IMG/VR virus record: IMGVR_UViG_3300032215_000682
Location: 1 to 64,000 of that record
DNA from: a virus
Length of the DNA: 64,000 nucleotides
Reading direction: 5' to 3' (one strand)
The position numbers were made by a program, and so were the translations under genes. Under the pieces are notes generated by a model that saw nothing but the letters and a program-made list of their open reading frames with translations, was not told the DNA's origin and made no database searches. Shown here in pieces: positions 8,373 to 15,256 of this stretch. Position 1 is the first letter of the stretch, and every line of letters begins with the position of its first letter.

Positions 8373-8947
8373 AATTTAATAATACAACAAGATTTGTAAT
8401 GCCTATTATATTTGATGATAGTGTTTTTCAAACATTAACAAGAAAAATAATAGGAATTACATTATTTGATTATTTCTTAATTAATGGATTTAAGAATACA
8501 TATTTAAATGACACCACATATCCATTAGAAAATTGTATATATTTTTATTTTATGCCAGAAGAATGGACACAAAGATTTAAAGAATTTTGTGAAACATTAG
8601 AAGGGCATAAAGAATATAAATGTACATATGATGTGGAAAAAGGTGTTATAATAGTATTTAATATCCCAGAGAAATTTAGAAAAGATGTGGAATTAGTTAA
8701 AGAGGGAAAATATTCTAAAACAAGCCTAGCTTATAAGAAATTATTCCCTCAAAATGTAAAAGATAAAAAAGGAAATAAAACATTATTTGAAATCTGGATG
8801 ATATTAAATAAACATCCACAATTTAAGAAGAGAATGGAAGATAAAGTGGGGCAAAGTATTAATAATGAAGCTGAATTATGGGATGCTTTTAATATTAAAG
8901 ATGAAATAATAAATTATAATGAAGAATTTGTAGACATAAATTTTTAA
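8369..8947 (+). CDS. unknown protein, possible nuclease partner (192 aa)
   Basis: Begins at TTG 8369, overlapping the stop of the nuclease gene; the in-frame ATG at 8399 is an alternative start. Hydrophobic first 40 residues (VMPIIFDDSVFQTLTRKIIGITLFDYFLIN), then a globular middle with VEKGVIIVFNIPEKFRKDVELV and a basic helical C-terminal part. No family recognised. Coupling to the PD-(D/E)XK gene hints at a shared DNA-processing task. Confidence 0.65.
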   Translation: MKFNNTTRFVMPIIFDDSVFQTLTRKIIGITLFDYFLINGFKNTYLNDTTYPLENCIYFYFMPEEWTQRFKEFCETLEGHKEYKCTYDVEKGVIIVFNIPEKFRKDVELVKEGKYSKTSLAYKKLFPQNVKDKKGNKTLFEIWMILNKHPQFKKRMEDKVGQSINNEAELWDAFNIKDEIINYNEEFVDINF

Positions 8948-8963
8948 CCTAAAAATAAGAAAA

Positions 8964-9515
8964 TTGACAGCAGAACAACATATAAGAACAGCATATGGAG
9001 CTAATAAAACAACAACATATGCTAATAGTGAAAGATATTATCAAGAGTATATGGAAAGTAAATGGCCTCCAGCAAAAGAAGAAGATGTTATAAAAAATGC
9101 TATAAAACTGTATAATAAAAGAGAAAATAAATATAATACAAAAAATGTAGACATCATACCTTGGACAGGTCAAGAAAGAATGAATGAAACTGAATATTCT
9201 GCTCATGAAGATGTTATATATTATACTTGTGATAGTTATTATAGAGAATATCAAATAAAACAAAAAACTAGTTATATAACACCATTTTCTACATTTACAT
9301 TTAAAGCTTTAAATAATATTTATAAAAATGATGTTATTGTAATAGAAAATGGTAAATATGAATATAGAGTGAAGGATATTTCTTCTTACATGGTGGATGA
9401 TACACTATTTCATTTAATGAATATTCATGACCCAAGAGAAACTTATCAATTAGACAGAACAGAATTTTTACAACTATTAATTACTAACAATGTACCATAT
9501 CAAAATAGTCTCTAA
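8964..9515 (+). CDS. unknown phage protein (183 aa)
   Basis: TTG start at 8964, reading MTAEQHIRTAYGANKTTTYANSERYYQ. The N-terminal half is polar and helical with many Tyr and Lys; the C-terminal half (about residues 95-175) looks beta-rich, with NDVIVIENGKYEYRVKDISSYM. No domain recognised. Its end overlaps the next reading frame if that gene starts at 9490. Confidence 0.6.
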   Translation: MTAEQHIRTAYGANKTTTYANSERYYQEYMESKWPPAKEEDVIKNAIKLYNKRENKYNTKNVDIIPWTGQERMNETEYSAHEDVIYYTCDSYYREYQIKQKTSYITPFSTFTFKALNNIYKNDVIVIENGKYEYRVKDISSYMVDDTLFHLMNIHDPRETYQLDRTEFLQLLITNNVPYQNSL

Positions 9516-9741
9516 GGATGTTAATATGACACCAAAGCCAAATTTATATTCTTGTAATTTTAAAGGAATTTATAATGATATAGAGTACACTGGAAAAAAA
9601 TACAACTTTCAAATAGTGAAAGTATTACAAAAAAATAATGAATATGCTTATAAAATAAAAATATTAACAAATCTTAGTATAAAACAAGAAGAATATTTTA
9701 TGAGAAATATTTTAAATGATGTAAAAGAAATAACAGCTTGA
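9490..9741 (+). CDS. small basic unknown protein (83 or 71 aa)
   Basis: The frame is open from ATG 9490, which overlaps the previous gene by 26 nt. The ATG at 9526, preceded by a purine-rich TAAGGA, is at least as likely a start and gives 71 aa. Beta-rich and basic (NLYSCNFKGIYNDIEYTGKKYNFQIVKV). Followed directly by a TTGAA element and the ribonucleotide reductase gene. Confidence 0.55.
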   Translation: MYHIKIVSKDVNMTPKPNLYSCNFKGIYNDIEYTGKKYNFQIVKVLQKNNEYAYKIKILTNLSIKQEEYFMRNILNDVKEITA

Positions 9742-9747
9742 AATTAA
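9738..9747 (+). promoter_or_regulatory. TTGAA element, 25 nt before start
   Basis: TTGAAATTAA overlapping the stop of the previous gene, exactly 25 nt before the TTG start of the ribonucleotide reductase. An ATG at 9758 lies between but is out of frame. Confidence 0.5.
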
Positions 9748-9762
9748 AATAATAAAAATGAA

Positions 9763-11982
9763 TTGGATAGAGGAAAAGAATTTCTGTCAGAGCTAAAACT
9801 ATACTCTGATTATATGAAATGGAATGATGAACAAAATAGATATGAAACTTGGGAAGAAGCATGTGATGATGTGTTACACGTTCATTATTCAAAATATGGG
9901 GATAGAGTAAAAAAATATATTGATGAAATATCCCCATTTTATAAAAATAAAGACTTTCTTGTAAGTCAGAGAGCTTTACAATTTAGAAATAAAGAACTTC
10001 TAAAAAATAATTGTAGACTTTATAACTGTTCTGTAGCTTATTGCTATAGTCCAAATGTATTTAAAAAAGGATTTTTTATGCTTCTTAGTGGAGCAGGATT
10101 TGGATTGAATTTAAAGAAAAAATATGTTTCTCAGCTTCCTAAAATTAATAAAAGAGGGAAAGAAACTATTACATTTACAATTCCTGATTCTATTGAAGGA
10201 TGGTGTGAAGCTATACATGTTTTAATAAGCTCTTATTGTATACATTCTTCTTTATATAAAGAATATTATGGAAAGAAGATAAGAATGGATTATTCTCTAA
10301 TTAGAGAAGAAGGTTCTTTTATATCAGGGGGATTTAAAGCTCCAGGGCATAAAGGACTTCAACAATCATTGGAAGCTATAGAAGATTTTATTGAGAAACA
10401 ATTAGGAGAAAATTCTTCAATTATATTTAGATCTTTTATTGCTTATAATATATTTATGCATCTTTCTAACTCTGTACTTTCAGGAGGTGTTAGAAGAAGT
10501 TCTATGAATATTATTATTGATGTAGATGATACAGAAATGGTATATGCTAAAACTGGTAATTGGAGACAAACTAATCCTCATTTTGCTAGAAGTAATAATA
10601 GTGTAGGAATGATGAAACATTCCTTTACTATTGGAGAATTTAAATGGCTATTAGATTTAAATCAAGGAGATAACGATATTGGTTTTGTTCTTTTAGAAAG
10701 TGAAGATCAACTTTTAAATCCTTGTTACGAAATTTCTTTTGATTTCTATAATCAAATAACTGATTATAATGACACTGTTATACAAATGTGTAATTTATGT
10801 GAAAATAATGCTTCTAAATTTAAAGATAAAAATGGTAAGTTTGATGTAAATAAGTTTTATACTATATGTAGAATTTCTACAATAGCAGGAACATTACAAG
10901 CAGGGTATACAGATTTTGCTTATCTTGGAGAACAAACAGAAAGAATTGTTAAAGGAGAGGCTTTATTAGGTGTATCAATTACAGGATGGATGGATTGTTT
11001 GGAACTTTTTAATGAAGAAATTCTTAAAAAAGGAGCTGAAATATGTGTAGAAACAAATAAAGAAGTGGCAGAATTTTTAGGAATTAATTATGCTGCTAGA
11101 ATAACTTGCACAAAACCATCTGGAAATGCTAGTGTTGTTCTTAAAACACCTTCTGGTATTCATCCTGAGCATTCTAAGAGGTATTTTAGAATAATGCAAC
11201 TTAATAAGGAAAATGAAATTTCTAAATGGCTTTTAAAGAATTATCCTGAAATGTTAGAGGAGTCTTCATGGAGTCCTACTAAAACAGATTATGTTGTATA
11301 TGTTCCTTGTGAAAATTCTCCTAATGGTAAATTTAAAGATGATTTAAGAGACATAGATCACTTAGCAATGATAAAATTAGTACAAAATTCATGGGTAGTA
11401 AATGGTAAAAATGCTTCTACAGCTTACAATCCTAAGATTAATCATAATGTGTCTAATACAGTGATGATTGATAATAAAGAAGATGTTATTAAATATATTT
11501 TTGAAAATCAAGATAGTTTTGTAGCTGTTTCATTTCTATCAAGATATGGAGATAAAGAATTTAATCAGGCCCCATTTACTTCTGTACTAGATAGCAGTGA
11601 ACTTTTAGAAAAATATGGAAATGGTGTGTTATTTGCATCAGGACTTATTGTAGATGGACTTCATTATTTTAATAATGATTTATGGACTGCTTGTAAATAT
11701 ATTTCTGAAGGAGAGCTTAATTTAAATGACACTAGAGACAAGGTGTTATTACAAAAAGATTGGCTTAGAAGAGCTAAAAAGTTTGCTAAAAACTATTTTG
11801 GAGGTGATGTTAATAAAACAATTTATTGCATAAAAGATGTCCATTTGTATCATAAATGGTGTAATATAAAAAGAACATTTAAAACTCTTCCTGATTTTAG
11901 TGTTCTATTACCAAAACCTGAGTTTAAAAATATAGATACATTAGGAGCAATAGCTTGCGCTGGAGGAAGTTGTGAAATTTGA
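9763..11982 (+). CDS. rtpR: adenosylcobalamin-dependent ribonucleoside-triphosphate reductase (class II)
   Basis: Protein of 739 aa, the same length as the monomeric Lactobacillus-type enzyme, which reduces NTPs to dNTPs using coenzyme B12. Sequence signs are an early redox cysteine in LKNNCRLYNCSVAYC (about residues 84-98), SGGVRRSSM in the substrate site (about 241-249), the CNLCE active-site loop (Cys343, Cys346), GTLQAGYTDFAYLGE, and the C-terminal pair Cys732/Cys737 in ACAGGSCEI that passes electrons from thioredoxin. Start taken as TTG 9763; the nearby ATG at 9758 is out of frame. It needs host cobalamin and a thioredoxin, neither encoded here. With the MazG-like gene downstream it forms a dNTP-supply set. 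Confidence 0.9.
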   Translation: MDRGKEFLSELKLYSDYMKWNDEQNRYETWEEACDDVLHVHYSKYGDRVKKYIDEISPFYKNKDFLVSQRALQFRNKELLKNNCRLYNCSVAYCYSPNVFKKGFFMLLSGAGFGLNLKKKYVSQLPKINKRGKETITFTIPDSIEGWCEAIHVLISSYCIHSSLYKEYYGKKIRMDYSLIREEGSFISGGFKAPGHKGLQQSLEAIEDFIEKQLGENSSIIFRSFIAYNIFMHLSNSVLSGGVRRSSMNIIIDVDDTEMVYAKTGNWRQTNPHFARSNNSVGMMKHSFTIGEFKWLLDLNQGDNDIGFVLLESEDQLLNPCYEISFDFYNQITDYNDTVIQMCNLCENNASKFKDKNGKFDVNKFYTICRISTIAGTLQAGYTDFAYLGEQTERIVKGEALLGVSITGWMDCLELFNEEILKKGAEICVETNKEVAEFLGINYAARITCTKPSGNASVVLKTPSGIHPEHSKRYFRIMQLNKENEISKWLLKNYPEMLEESSWSPTKTDYVVYVPCENSPNGKFKDDLRDIDHLAMIKLVQNSWVVNGKNASTAYNPKINHNVSNTVMIDNKEDVIKYIFENQDSFVAVSFLSRYGDKEFNQAPFTSVLDSSELLEKYGNGVLFASGLIVDGLHYFNNDLWTACKYISEGELNLNDTRDKVLLQKDWLRRAKKFAKNYFGGDVNKTIYCIKDVHLYHKWCNIKRTFKTLPDFSVLLPKPEFKNIDTLGAIACAGGSCEI

Positions 11983-12001
11983 AGATAAATAATAAATAAA
12001 A

Positions 12002-12223
12002 TTAAGAAAAAGAATATTCTACTTTCACTATAACAAACCTGAAAGCACAAAACAAAATAAACCTCAAGTGACAATTCACTATAAAGGTGTATGTCATATA
12101 GTGGATAATTTAGAATGTAATGTAAATACATTTGGGTATATTAGAAAAGAACAACCTAGGTTTATAATTAAAGGAAAATGTAATGAAATTATTTTTGAAA
12201 ATAAAAAAGCTATAATTAATTGA
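12002..12223 (+). CDS. small open frame without a standard start codon (about 73 aa)
   Basis: The 237 bases between the reductase and the next gene are open in one frame from the TAA at 11993 to a TGA at 12221-12223. The frame contains YNKPESTKQNKPQVTIHYKG and ends GKCNEIIFENKKAIIN, which looks like real protein. There is no ATG, GTG or TTG in frame at the front; ATA at 11996 and TTA at 12002 are the only places that would fit the spacing from the TTGAA-like element at 11979 (23 nt to 12002). Its stop overlaps the following TTG start exactly as other linked genes do here. Either it uses an odd start or a start codon was lost by mutation. Confidence 0.5.
   Translation, partial: LRKRIFYFHYNKPESTKQNKPQVTIHYKGVCHIVDNLECNVNTFGYIRKEQPRFIIKGKCNEIIFENKKAIIN
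12195..12204 (+). promoter_or_regulatory. TTGAA element, 25 nt before start
   Basis: TTGAAAATAA, 25 nt before the TTG at 12220; lies inside the end of the preceding open frame. Confidence 0.5.
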
Positions 12224-12486
12224 AAATCCTAAACATTATAGAAACAACAAGAGGAATAATAAATTCTATAACATCATTTCCTATGGATTATGAACTAGAT
12301 TATATTTTAGATTATGATTCTTATGAAAAAGAAATAGTAAAAAAAGCAGAAAATCTTTTTATTGAGAAAGTTAAACAATTTGATAAGGATATAGATGTTG
12401 AATATTATTTAGAAGAAGCATATTGGGAAGATATGAATGGAAATGAAATTATGTTAATTTGGAGTAATAAAATTGAAAATGACTAA
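12220..12486 (+). CDS. small acidic unknown protein (88 aa)
   Basis: TTG start overlapping the stop of the previous frame (TTGA). Begins KILNIIETTRGIINSITSF, followed by an acidic helical middle (LDYILDYDSYEKEIVKKAENLF) and YYLEEAYWEDMNGNEIMLIWSN. Small acidic phage proteins of this kind are often inhibitors or regulators, but no family is recognised. Confidence 0.6.
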   Translation: MKILNIIETTRGIINSITSFPMDYELDYILDYDSYEKEIVKKAENLFIEKVKQFDKDIDVEYYLEEAYWEDMNGNEIMLIWSNKIEND

Positions 12487-12512
12487 AAAGTCAAAAGTTG
12501 GATTTTAATAAA

Positions 12513-12544
12513 TTAGGAAATGTCAAATTAATTTTGTATCTTTG
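12513..12544 (+). promoter_or_regulatory. TTAGGAA-N17-TATCTTTG promoter
   Basis: TTAGGAA at 12513-12519, 17 nt spacer, TATCTTTG at 12537-12544. The second box fits the Bacteroidetes -7 consensus TAnnTTTG. The ATG of the HNH gene follows after only 5 nt, so the transcript would be leaderless or nearly so. It is the only plus-strand copy of a motif otherwise found before minus-strand genes. Confidence 0.7.
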
Positions 12545-12549
12545 TATTT

Positions 12550-13206
12550 ATGAAAAATTTAATTAGTAAAGAACAAGCTAAATCTTTAAATCAAGTATGG
12601 TATTTTACAGGAAAACCTTGTAAAAATAATCACATTTGTAATAAGTATGTATCTACAGGTGTTTGTTATCAATGTAAAAGAGATAACATGAATAAAGATT
12701 ATTTAAGAAATACTGAAAGAGTTTGTAAAACTAATAACAAGAGTTATAATAAAAATAAAGAAAAAAGAATTAAAAACTCTTTAAATTGGGCTAGTAACAA
12801 TAGAGAGAAATCTAATTTTATAAAAAACAAAAGTAAATTAAAAAATATTCATAAAGTTAGAAAACAAGCTTGTGAATACCAAAAAATAAAAAGACAAGAT
12901 AATTCTACAAGATTATCAAAAAATTTATCTAAAGCTATCTGGAATTGTTTAAAGGCTAGAAAAAATAAACAATCTTGGAAAAATTTAGTAGATTTTACAT
13001 TAGAAGAACTTGTAAGTCATTTACAAAATAGATTTTCAAAAGAAATGACTTGGGAGAATTATGGAAGTTATTGGCATGTAGATCATATTAAACCTTTAAG
13101 TTGGTTTAATTTAGATAAAGAGTTTAAATTGGCATGGTCTTTAGATAATTTACAACCTTTAGAAGCTTCTATAAATTATTCTAAATGTAATAGATATGCA
13201 GGTTAA
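12550..13206 (+). CDS. HNH homing-endonuclease-like protein
   Basis: Protein of 218 aa. Cysteines at GKPCKNNHICNKYVSTGVCYQCK (about residues 19-42) form a zinc-binding head, followed by a long Lys/Asn-rich helical linker. The C-terminal HNH is LVDFTLEELVSHLQNRF, MTWENYG and WHVDHIKPLS (catalytic His pair, about 175-184), then FKLAWSLDNLQPL and a closing Asn/Cys (NYSKCNR). This is the usual layout of free-standing phage HNH endonucleases that spread by cutting alleles lacking them. It carries its own promoter, as a mobile gene would, and interrupts the nucleotide-metabolism block. Confidence 0.85.
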   Translation: MKNLISKEQAKSLNQVWYFTGKPCKNNHICNKYVSTGVCYQCKRDNMNKDYLRNTERVCKTNNKSYNKNKEKRIKNSLNWASNNREKSNFIKNKSKLKNIHKVRKQACEYQKIKRQDNSTRLSKNLSKAIWNCLKARKNKQSWKNLVDFTLEELVSHLQNRFSKEMTWENYGSYWHVDHIKPLSWFNLDKEFKLAWSLDNLQPLEASINYSKCNRYAG

Positions 13207-13216
13207 TTGAAATTAA
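13207..13216 (+). promoter_or_regulatory. TTGAA element, 25 nt before start
   Basis: TTGAAATTAA immediately after the HNH stop, 25 nt before the TTG at 13232. Here the element is fully intergenic, so it is not a by-product of coding sequence. Confidence 0.55.
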
Positions 13217-13231
13217 GTAATAAATAAAAGT

Positions 13232-13615
13232 TTGAAAGAACAAATAAAAAAAGTGGAAGAATTCCAGAAAATGTTTGAAATTGGTAATAATTATTCACCT
13301 TGTCTAATAGATAAAGATGAATTTTTACTAAGACATAAACTTGGAATGGAGGAGTTGGATGAATATCTTGATGCTTGTATTAAAGGTGATATTATAAGCA
13401 TCTCAGATGCTCTTGGTGACCAGTTATACATCTTATGTGGTACAATACTAAGACATGGACTTCAAGAGCTTATAGAGCCTATATTTGAGGAGATACATTT
13501 TTCAAATTTAACGAAGCTAGAAAATGGAATTCCTAAGAGAAGGGCAGATGGAAAAATTATTAAAGGTGCTAATTATAAAGCTCCAAATCTTAAACCAATA
13601 ATATATGGAGAATAA
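13232..13615 (+). CDS. MazG-like / HisE-like nucleotide pyrophosphohydrolase
   Basis: Protein of 127 aa with a TTG start. The all-alpha NTP pyrophosphohydrolase signature is present: GMEELDEYLDACIKGD (E-E-x-x-E type helix, about residues 36-51) and ISDALGDQLYILCGTILRHGL (the D-x-x-x-D metal helix, about 55-75). The tail SNLTKLENGIPKRRADGKIIKG is the basic loop typical of phage members, which contact the phosphates. Such enzymes hydrolyse (d)NTPs to monophosphates or lower alarmone levels. It sits between the class II reductase region and the co-chaperonin gene, overlapping the latter's upstream ATG by 11 nt. Confidence 0.8.
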   Translation: MKEQIKKVEEFQKMFEIGNNYSPCLIDKDEFLLRHKLGMEELDEYLDACIKGDIISISDALGDQLYILCGTILRHGLQELIEPIFEEIHFSNLTKLENGIPKRRADGKIIKGANYKAPNLKPIIYGE

Positions 13616-13904
13616 TAAAATGAATAAAACTGATGAAATTAGATTTATACCAATAACAGGTAGTATGAATAAAATAATAGTGTTAAGAGATAAACCTATT
13701 GAAATTACTAATGGAGGAATAATCCTTGGGTACAAAGATCCTCCTAACACTGGCATTGTTATTTCAATTAGTGAAAAAGATGATGTTGAATTAAAAGCTG
13801 GTGATAAAATACAATTTAGTCCACATGGAGGAACACCTGTTAAAATTGATGATGTTGAATATTTAGTGATGATTGAAAGAGATGTTTTGTTAAAATTTAT
13901 TTAA
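13605..13904 (+). CDS. GroES-like co-chaperonin
   Basis: Protein of 94-99 aa. ATG 13605 overlaps the previous gene by 11 nt; ATG 13620 is an equally good start. The cpn10 layout is clear: KIIVLRDKPIEITNGGIILG (strand, then the mobile loop region around residues 30-43), NTGIVISIS, the LKAGDKIQFSPHGGTPVKID roof loop and VEYLVMIERDVLLKFI at the end, like the EYLxMxExDIL of GroES. Phage co-chaperonins cap host GroEL, often so that the large capsid or giant virion proteins can fold. No GroEL gene is in the window. Confidence 0.8.
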   Translation: MENNKMNKTDEIRFIPITGSMNKIIVLRDKPIEITNGGIILGYKDPPNTGIVISISEKDDVELKAGDKIQFSPHGGTPVKIDDVEYLVMIERDVLLKFI

Positions 13905-13938
13905 CAAAAATTGAAATTTATATAAATAAATAAAATAA

Positions 13939-14109
13939 ATGAATAATAAAGCAATAGAACTATTACAAGATGTACTTCTTTGTACATTTAATGAAGAAGA
14001 ACAAGATAAGGAAATTTATGAATATCTTAAACAAGAAGGAAGTGTTCCTGAAGATTTTATTCCTTATTGGGAAGGAGAAGATGATTTAATTGAAAGTGAT
14101 GAAGACTAA
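13939..14109 (+). CDS. small acidic protein (56 aa)
   Basis: ATG at 13939 and TAA at 14107-14109. The product, MNNKAIELLQDVLLCTFN through WEGEDDLIESDED, is a short amphipathic helix followed by a strongly acidic tail. A TTGAAATTTA element lies 28 nt upstream, and a hairpin terminator follows, so it appears to be the last gene of a transcription unit. Function unknown. Confidence 0.65.
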   Translation: MNNKAIELLQDVLLCTFNEEEQDKEIYEYLKQEGSVPEDFIPYWEGEDDLIESDED

Positions 14110-14118
14110 ATAAAAAAT

Positions 14119-14151
14119 AAGAGAGCTTTGAAATATAGGCTCTCTTTTAAA
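14119..14151 (+). terminator. hairpin terminator
   Basis: AAGAGAGC at 14119-14126 pairs perfectly with GCTCTCTT at 14139-14146 across a 12-nt loop and runs into TTAAATT. It lies 9 nt after the stop of the 56-aa gene and 8 nt before the next start. Confidence 0.6.
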
Positions 14152-14159
14152 TTAATAAT

Positions 14160-14849
14160 ATGAAGATTTTGGCCATTAGTGACACACATGCACAACATTC
14201 TCATTTTCCAAAAGATTATTTTGATGGTATAGACATGGTAATACATGCAGGAGATGAAAGTAATTATAGAGATCCTATAATGAATGAATTTGAATGTTTT
14301 GATTTTTTGAATTGGTATAAAAATATACCAGTGAAGTATAAAATATTTGTAGCAGGTAATCATAGTTTAGCTATATTTAATAAAAGAATACCTAGAAAGT
14401 TTATAGAAGATATGGGTGTAATATATCTTGAAAATGAATCTGTAGAAATAGAAGGAATAAATATTTGGGGAAGTCCTTATTCTCCTACATTTGGAGATTG
14501 GTGGTTTATGAAAGCAAGAGATAAAATAAATGATATATGGAAAAATATTCCTGAAAATACAAATATTTTAATAACACATACACCTCCTAAAGGAATATTA
14601 GATTTATCATTTGATAGAGAAGGAACATTAGAATTTTGTGGATGTAAGTCTCTTATGAGACATGTGGAGAGGGTGCAACCATCTTATCATATATTTGGAC
14701 ATATTCATACTATGGAAGGTGTAATAAATGCTGGAATAAGAACTCTACCATATTTAAAAACTAAATTTATTAATGCTTCTTGTGTTACAGATGGTAAGTT
14801 TAATATGGGACTTTCTAGTATGGGAGAAAAATTTGAATTTAATAAATAA
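14160..14849 (+). CDS. calcineurin-like metallophosphoesterase
   Basis: Protein of 229 aa with all five motif blocks of the superfamily: MKILAISDTHAQH (D-x-H, residues 8-10), HAGDES (GD, about 31-36), VAGNHSLAI (GNH, about 64-72), ILITHTPP (H, about 137-144) and IFGHIHTMEG (G-H-x-H, about 178-187). These bind two metal ions and hydrolyse phosphoesters; related phage enzymes act on nucleotides, 2',3'-cyclic phosphates or DNA ends, and the substrate cannot be read from sequence. It begins right after a hairpin terminator. Confidence 0.85.
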   Translation: MKILAISDTHAQHSHFPKDYFDGIDMVIHAGDESNYRDPIMNEFECFDFLNWYKNIPVKYKIFVAGNHSLAIFNKRIPRKFIEDMGVIYLENESVEIEGINIWGSPYSPTFGDWWFMKARDKINDIWKNIPENTNILITHTPPKGILDLSFDREGTLEFCGCKSLMRHVERVQPSYHIFGHIHTMEGVINAGIRTLPYLKTKFINASCVTDGKFNMGLSSMGEKFEFNK

Positions 14850-14855
14850 AAATAG

Positions 14856-15164
14856 ATGAATAAAGATTTATTTGGAAATGATATTCCTTGTACAGATAAA
14901 ATAATAGAACAAGTTGTTGCTAAATTAAGAAGTAGAAGTAATATAGGTCTTAAAAAGTATAATACAACTGTTTGGGAAAATGTAGATGAAAATTATGAAA
15001 ATCATCTTTTAGAGGAATTATTAGATGCTTGTGTGTACCAAACCCAAAAAATAAGACTTGGAGAATTCACTACTAGAATGATAAAACTAATAGAAAGCAC
15101 TCCTAATGATAAAGAACTTGGAGAAGAAATTAGAAAAGAATATTTTAAATTAATGGAAATATGA
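14856..15164 (+). CDS. helical phage protein, possibly nucleotide-related (102 aa)
   Basis: Starts 6 nt after the phosphoesterase. The first part names no domain; the middle KLRSRSNIGLKKYNTTVWEN followed by HLLEELLDACVYQTQKI (about residues 46-62) resembles phage proteins in which R-S-x-x-G-x-x-K-Y precedes an acidic EExxD helix, a pattern related to all-alpha pyrophosphohydrolases. Only one acidic helix is clear, so enzyme activity is doubtful. The 92 bases that follow hold a 26-codon open stretch without a start and a weak bulged hairpin. Confidence 0.6.
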   Translation: MNKDLFGNDIPCTDKIIEQVVAKLRSRSNIGLKKYNTTVWENVDENYENHLLEELLDACVYQTQKIRLGEFTTRMIKLIESTPNDKELGEEIRKEYFKLMEI

Positions 15165-15231
15165 TAAATTAGAAAGAAAAGGCTTTGATAAAAAAGCTTC
15201 TTTTAGAAATTTAAAACATAGAATAAAATAA

Positions 15232-15241
15232 TTGAAAATAA
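15232..15241 (+). promoter_or_regulatory. TTGAA element, 25 nt before start
   Basis: TTGAAAATAA in a non-coding stretch, 25 nt before the TTG at 15257. Confidence 0.55.
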
Positions 15242-15256
15242 TTAACAAAAAGTTAA

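Noticed and set aside
9758-9800. ATG at 9758 as start of the ribonucleotide reductase
   Set aside because: It is out of frame and reaches a stop after about a dozen codons; the TTG at 9763 is in frame.
14128-14137. TTGAAATATA 32 nt before the metallophosphoesterase start as another TTGAA element
   Set aside because: It lies within the loop side of a terminator hairpin and outside the 22-29 nt spacing of the other copies.
15165-15256. 26-codon open stretch (KYDKLERKGFDKKASFRNLK and on) and a bulged hairpin
   Set aside because: No start codon of any kind, preceded at once by a stop, and the hairpin has no T-run; too weak for a gene or a terminator.
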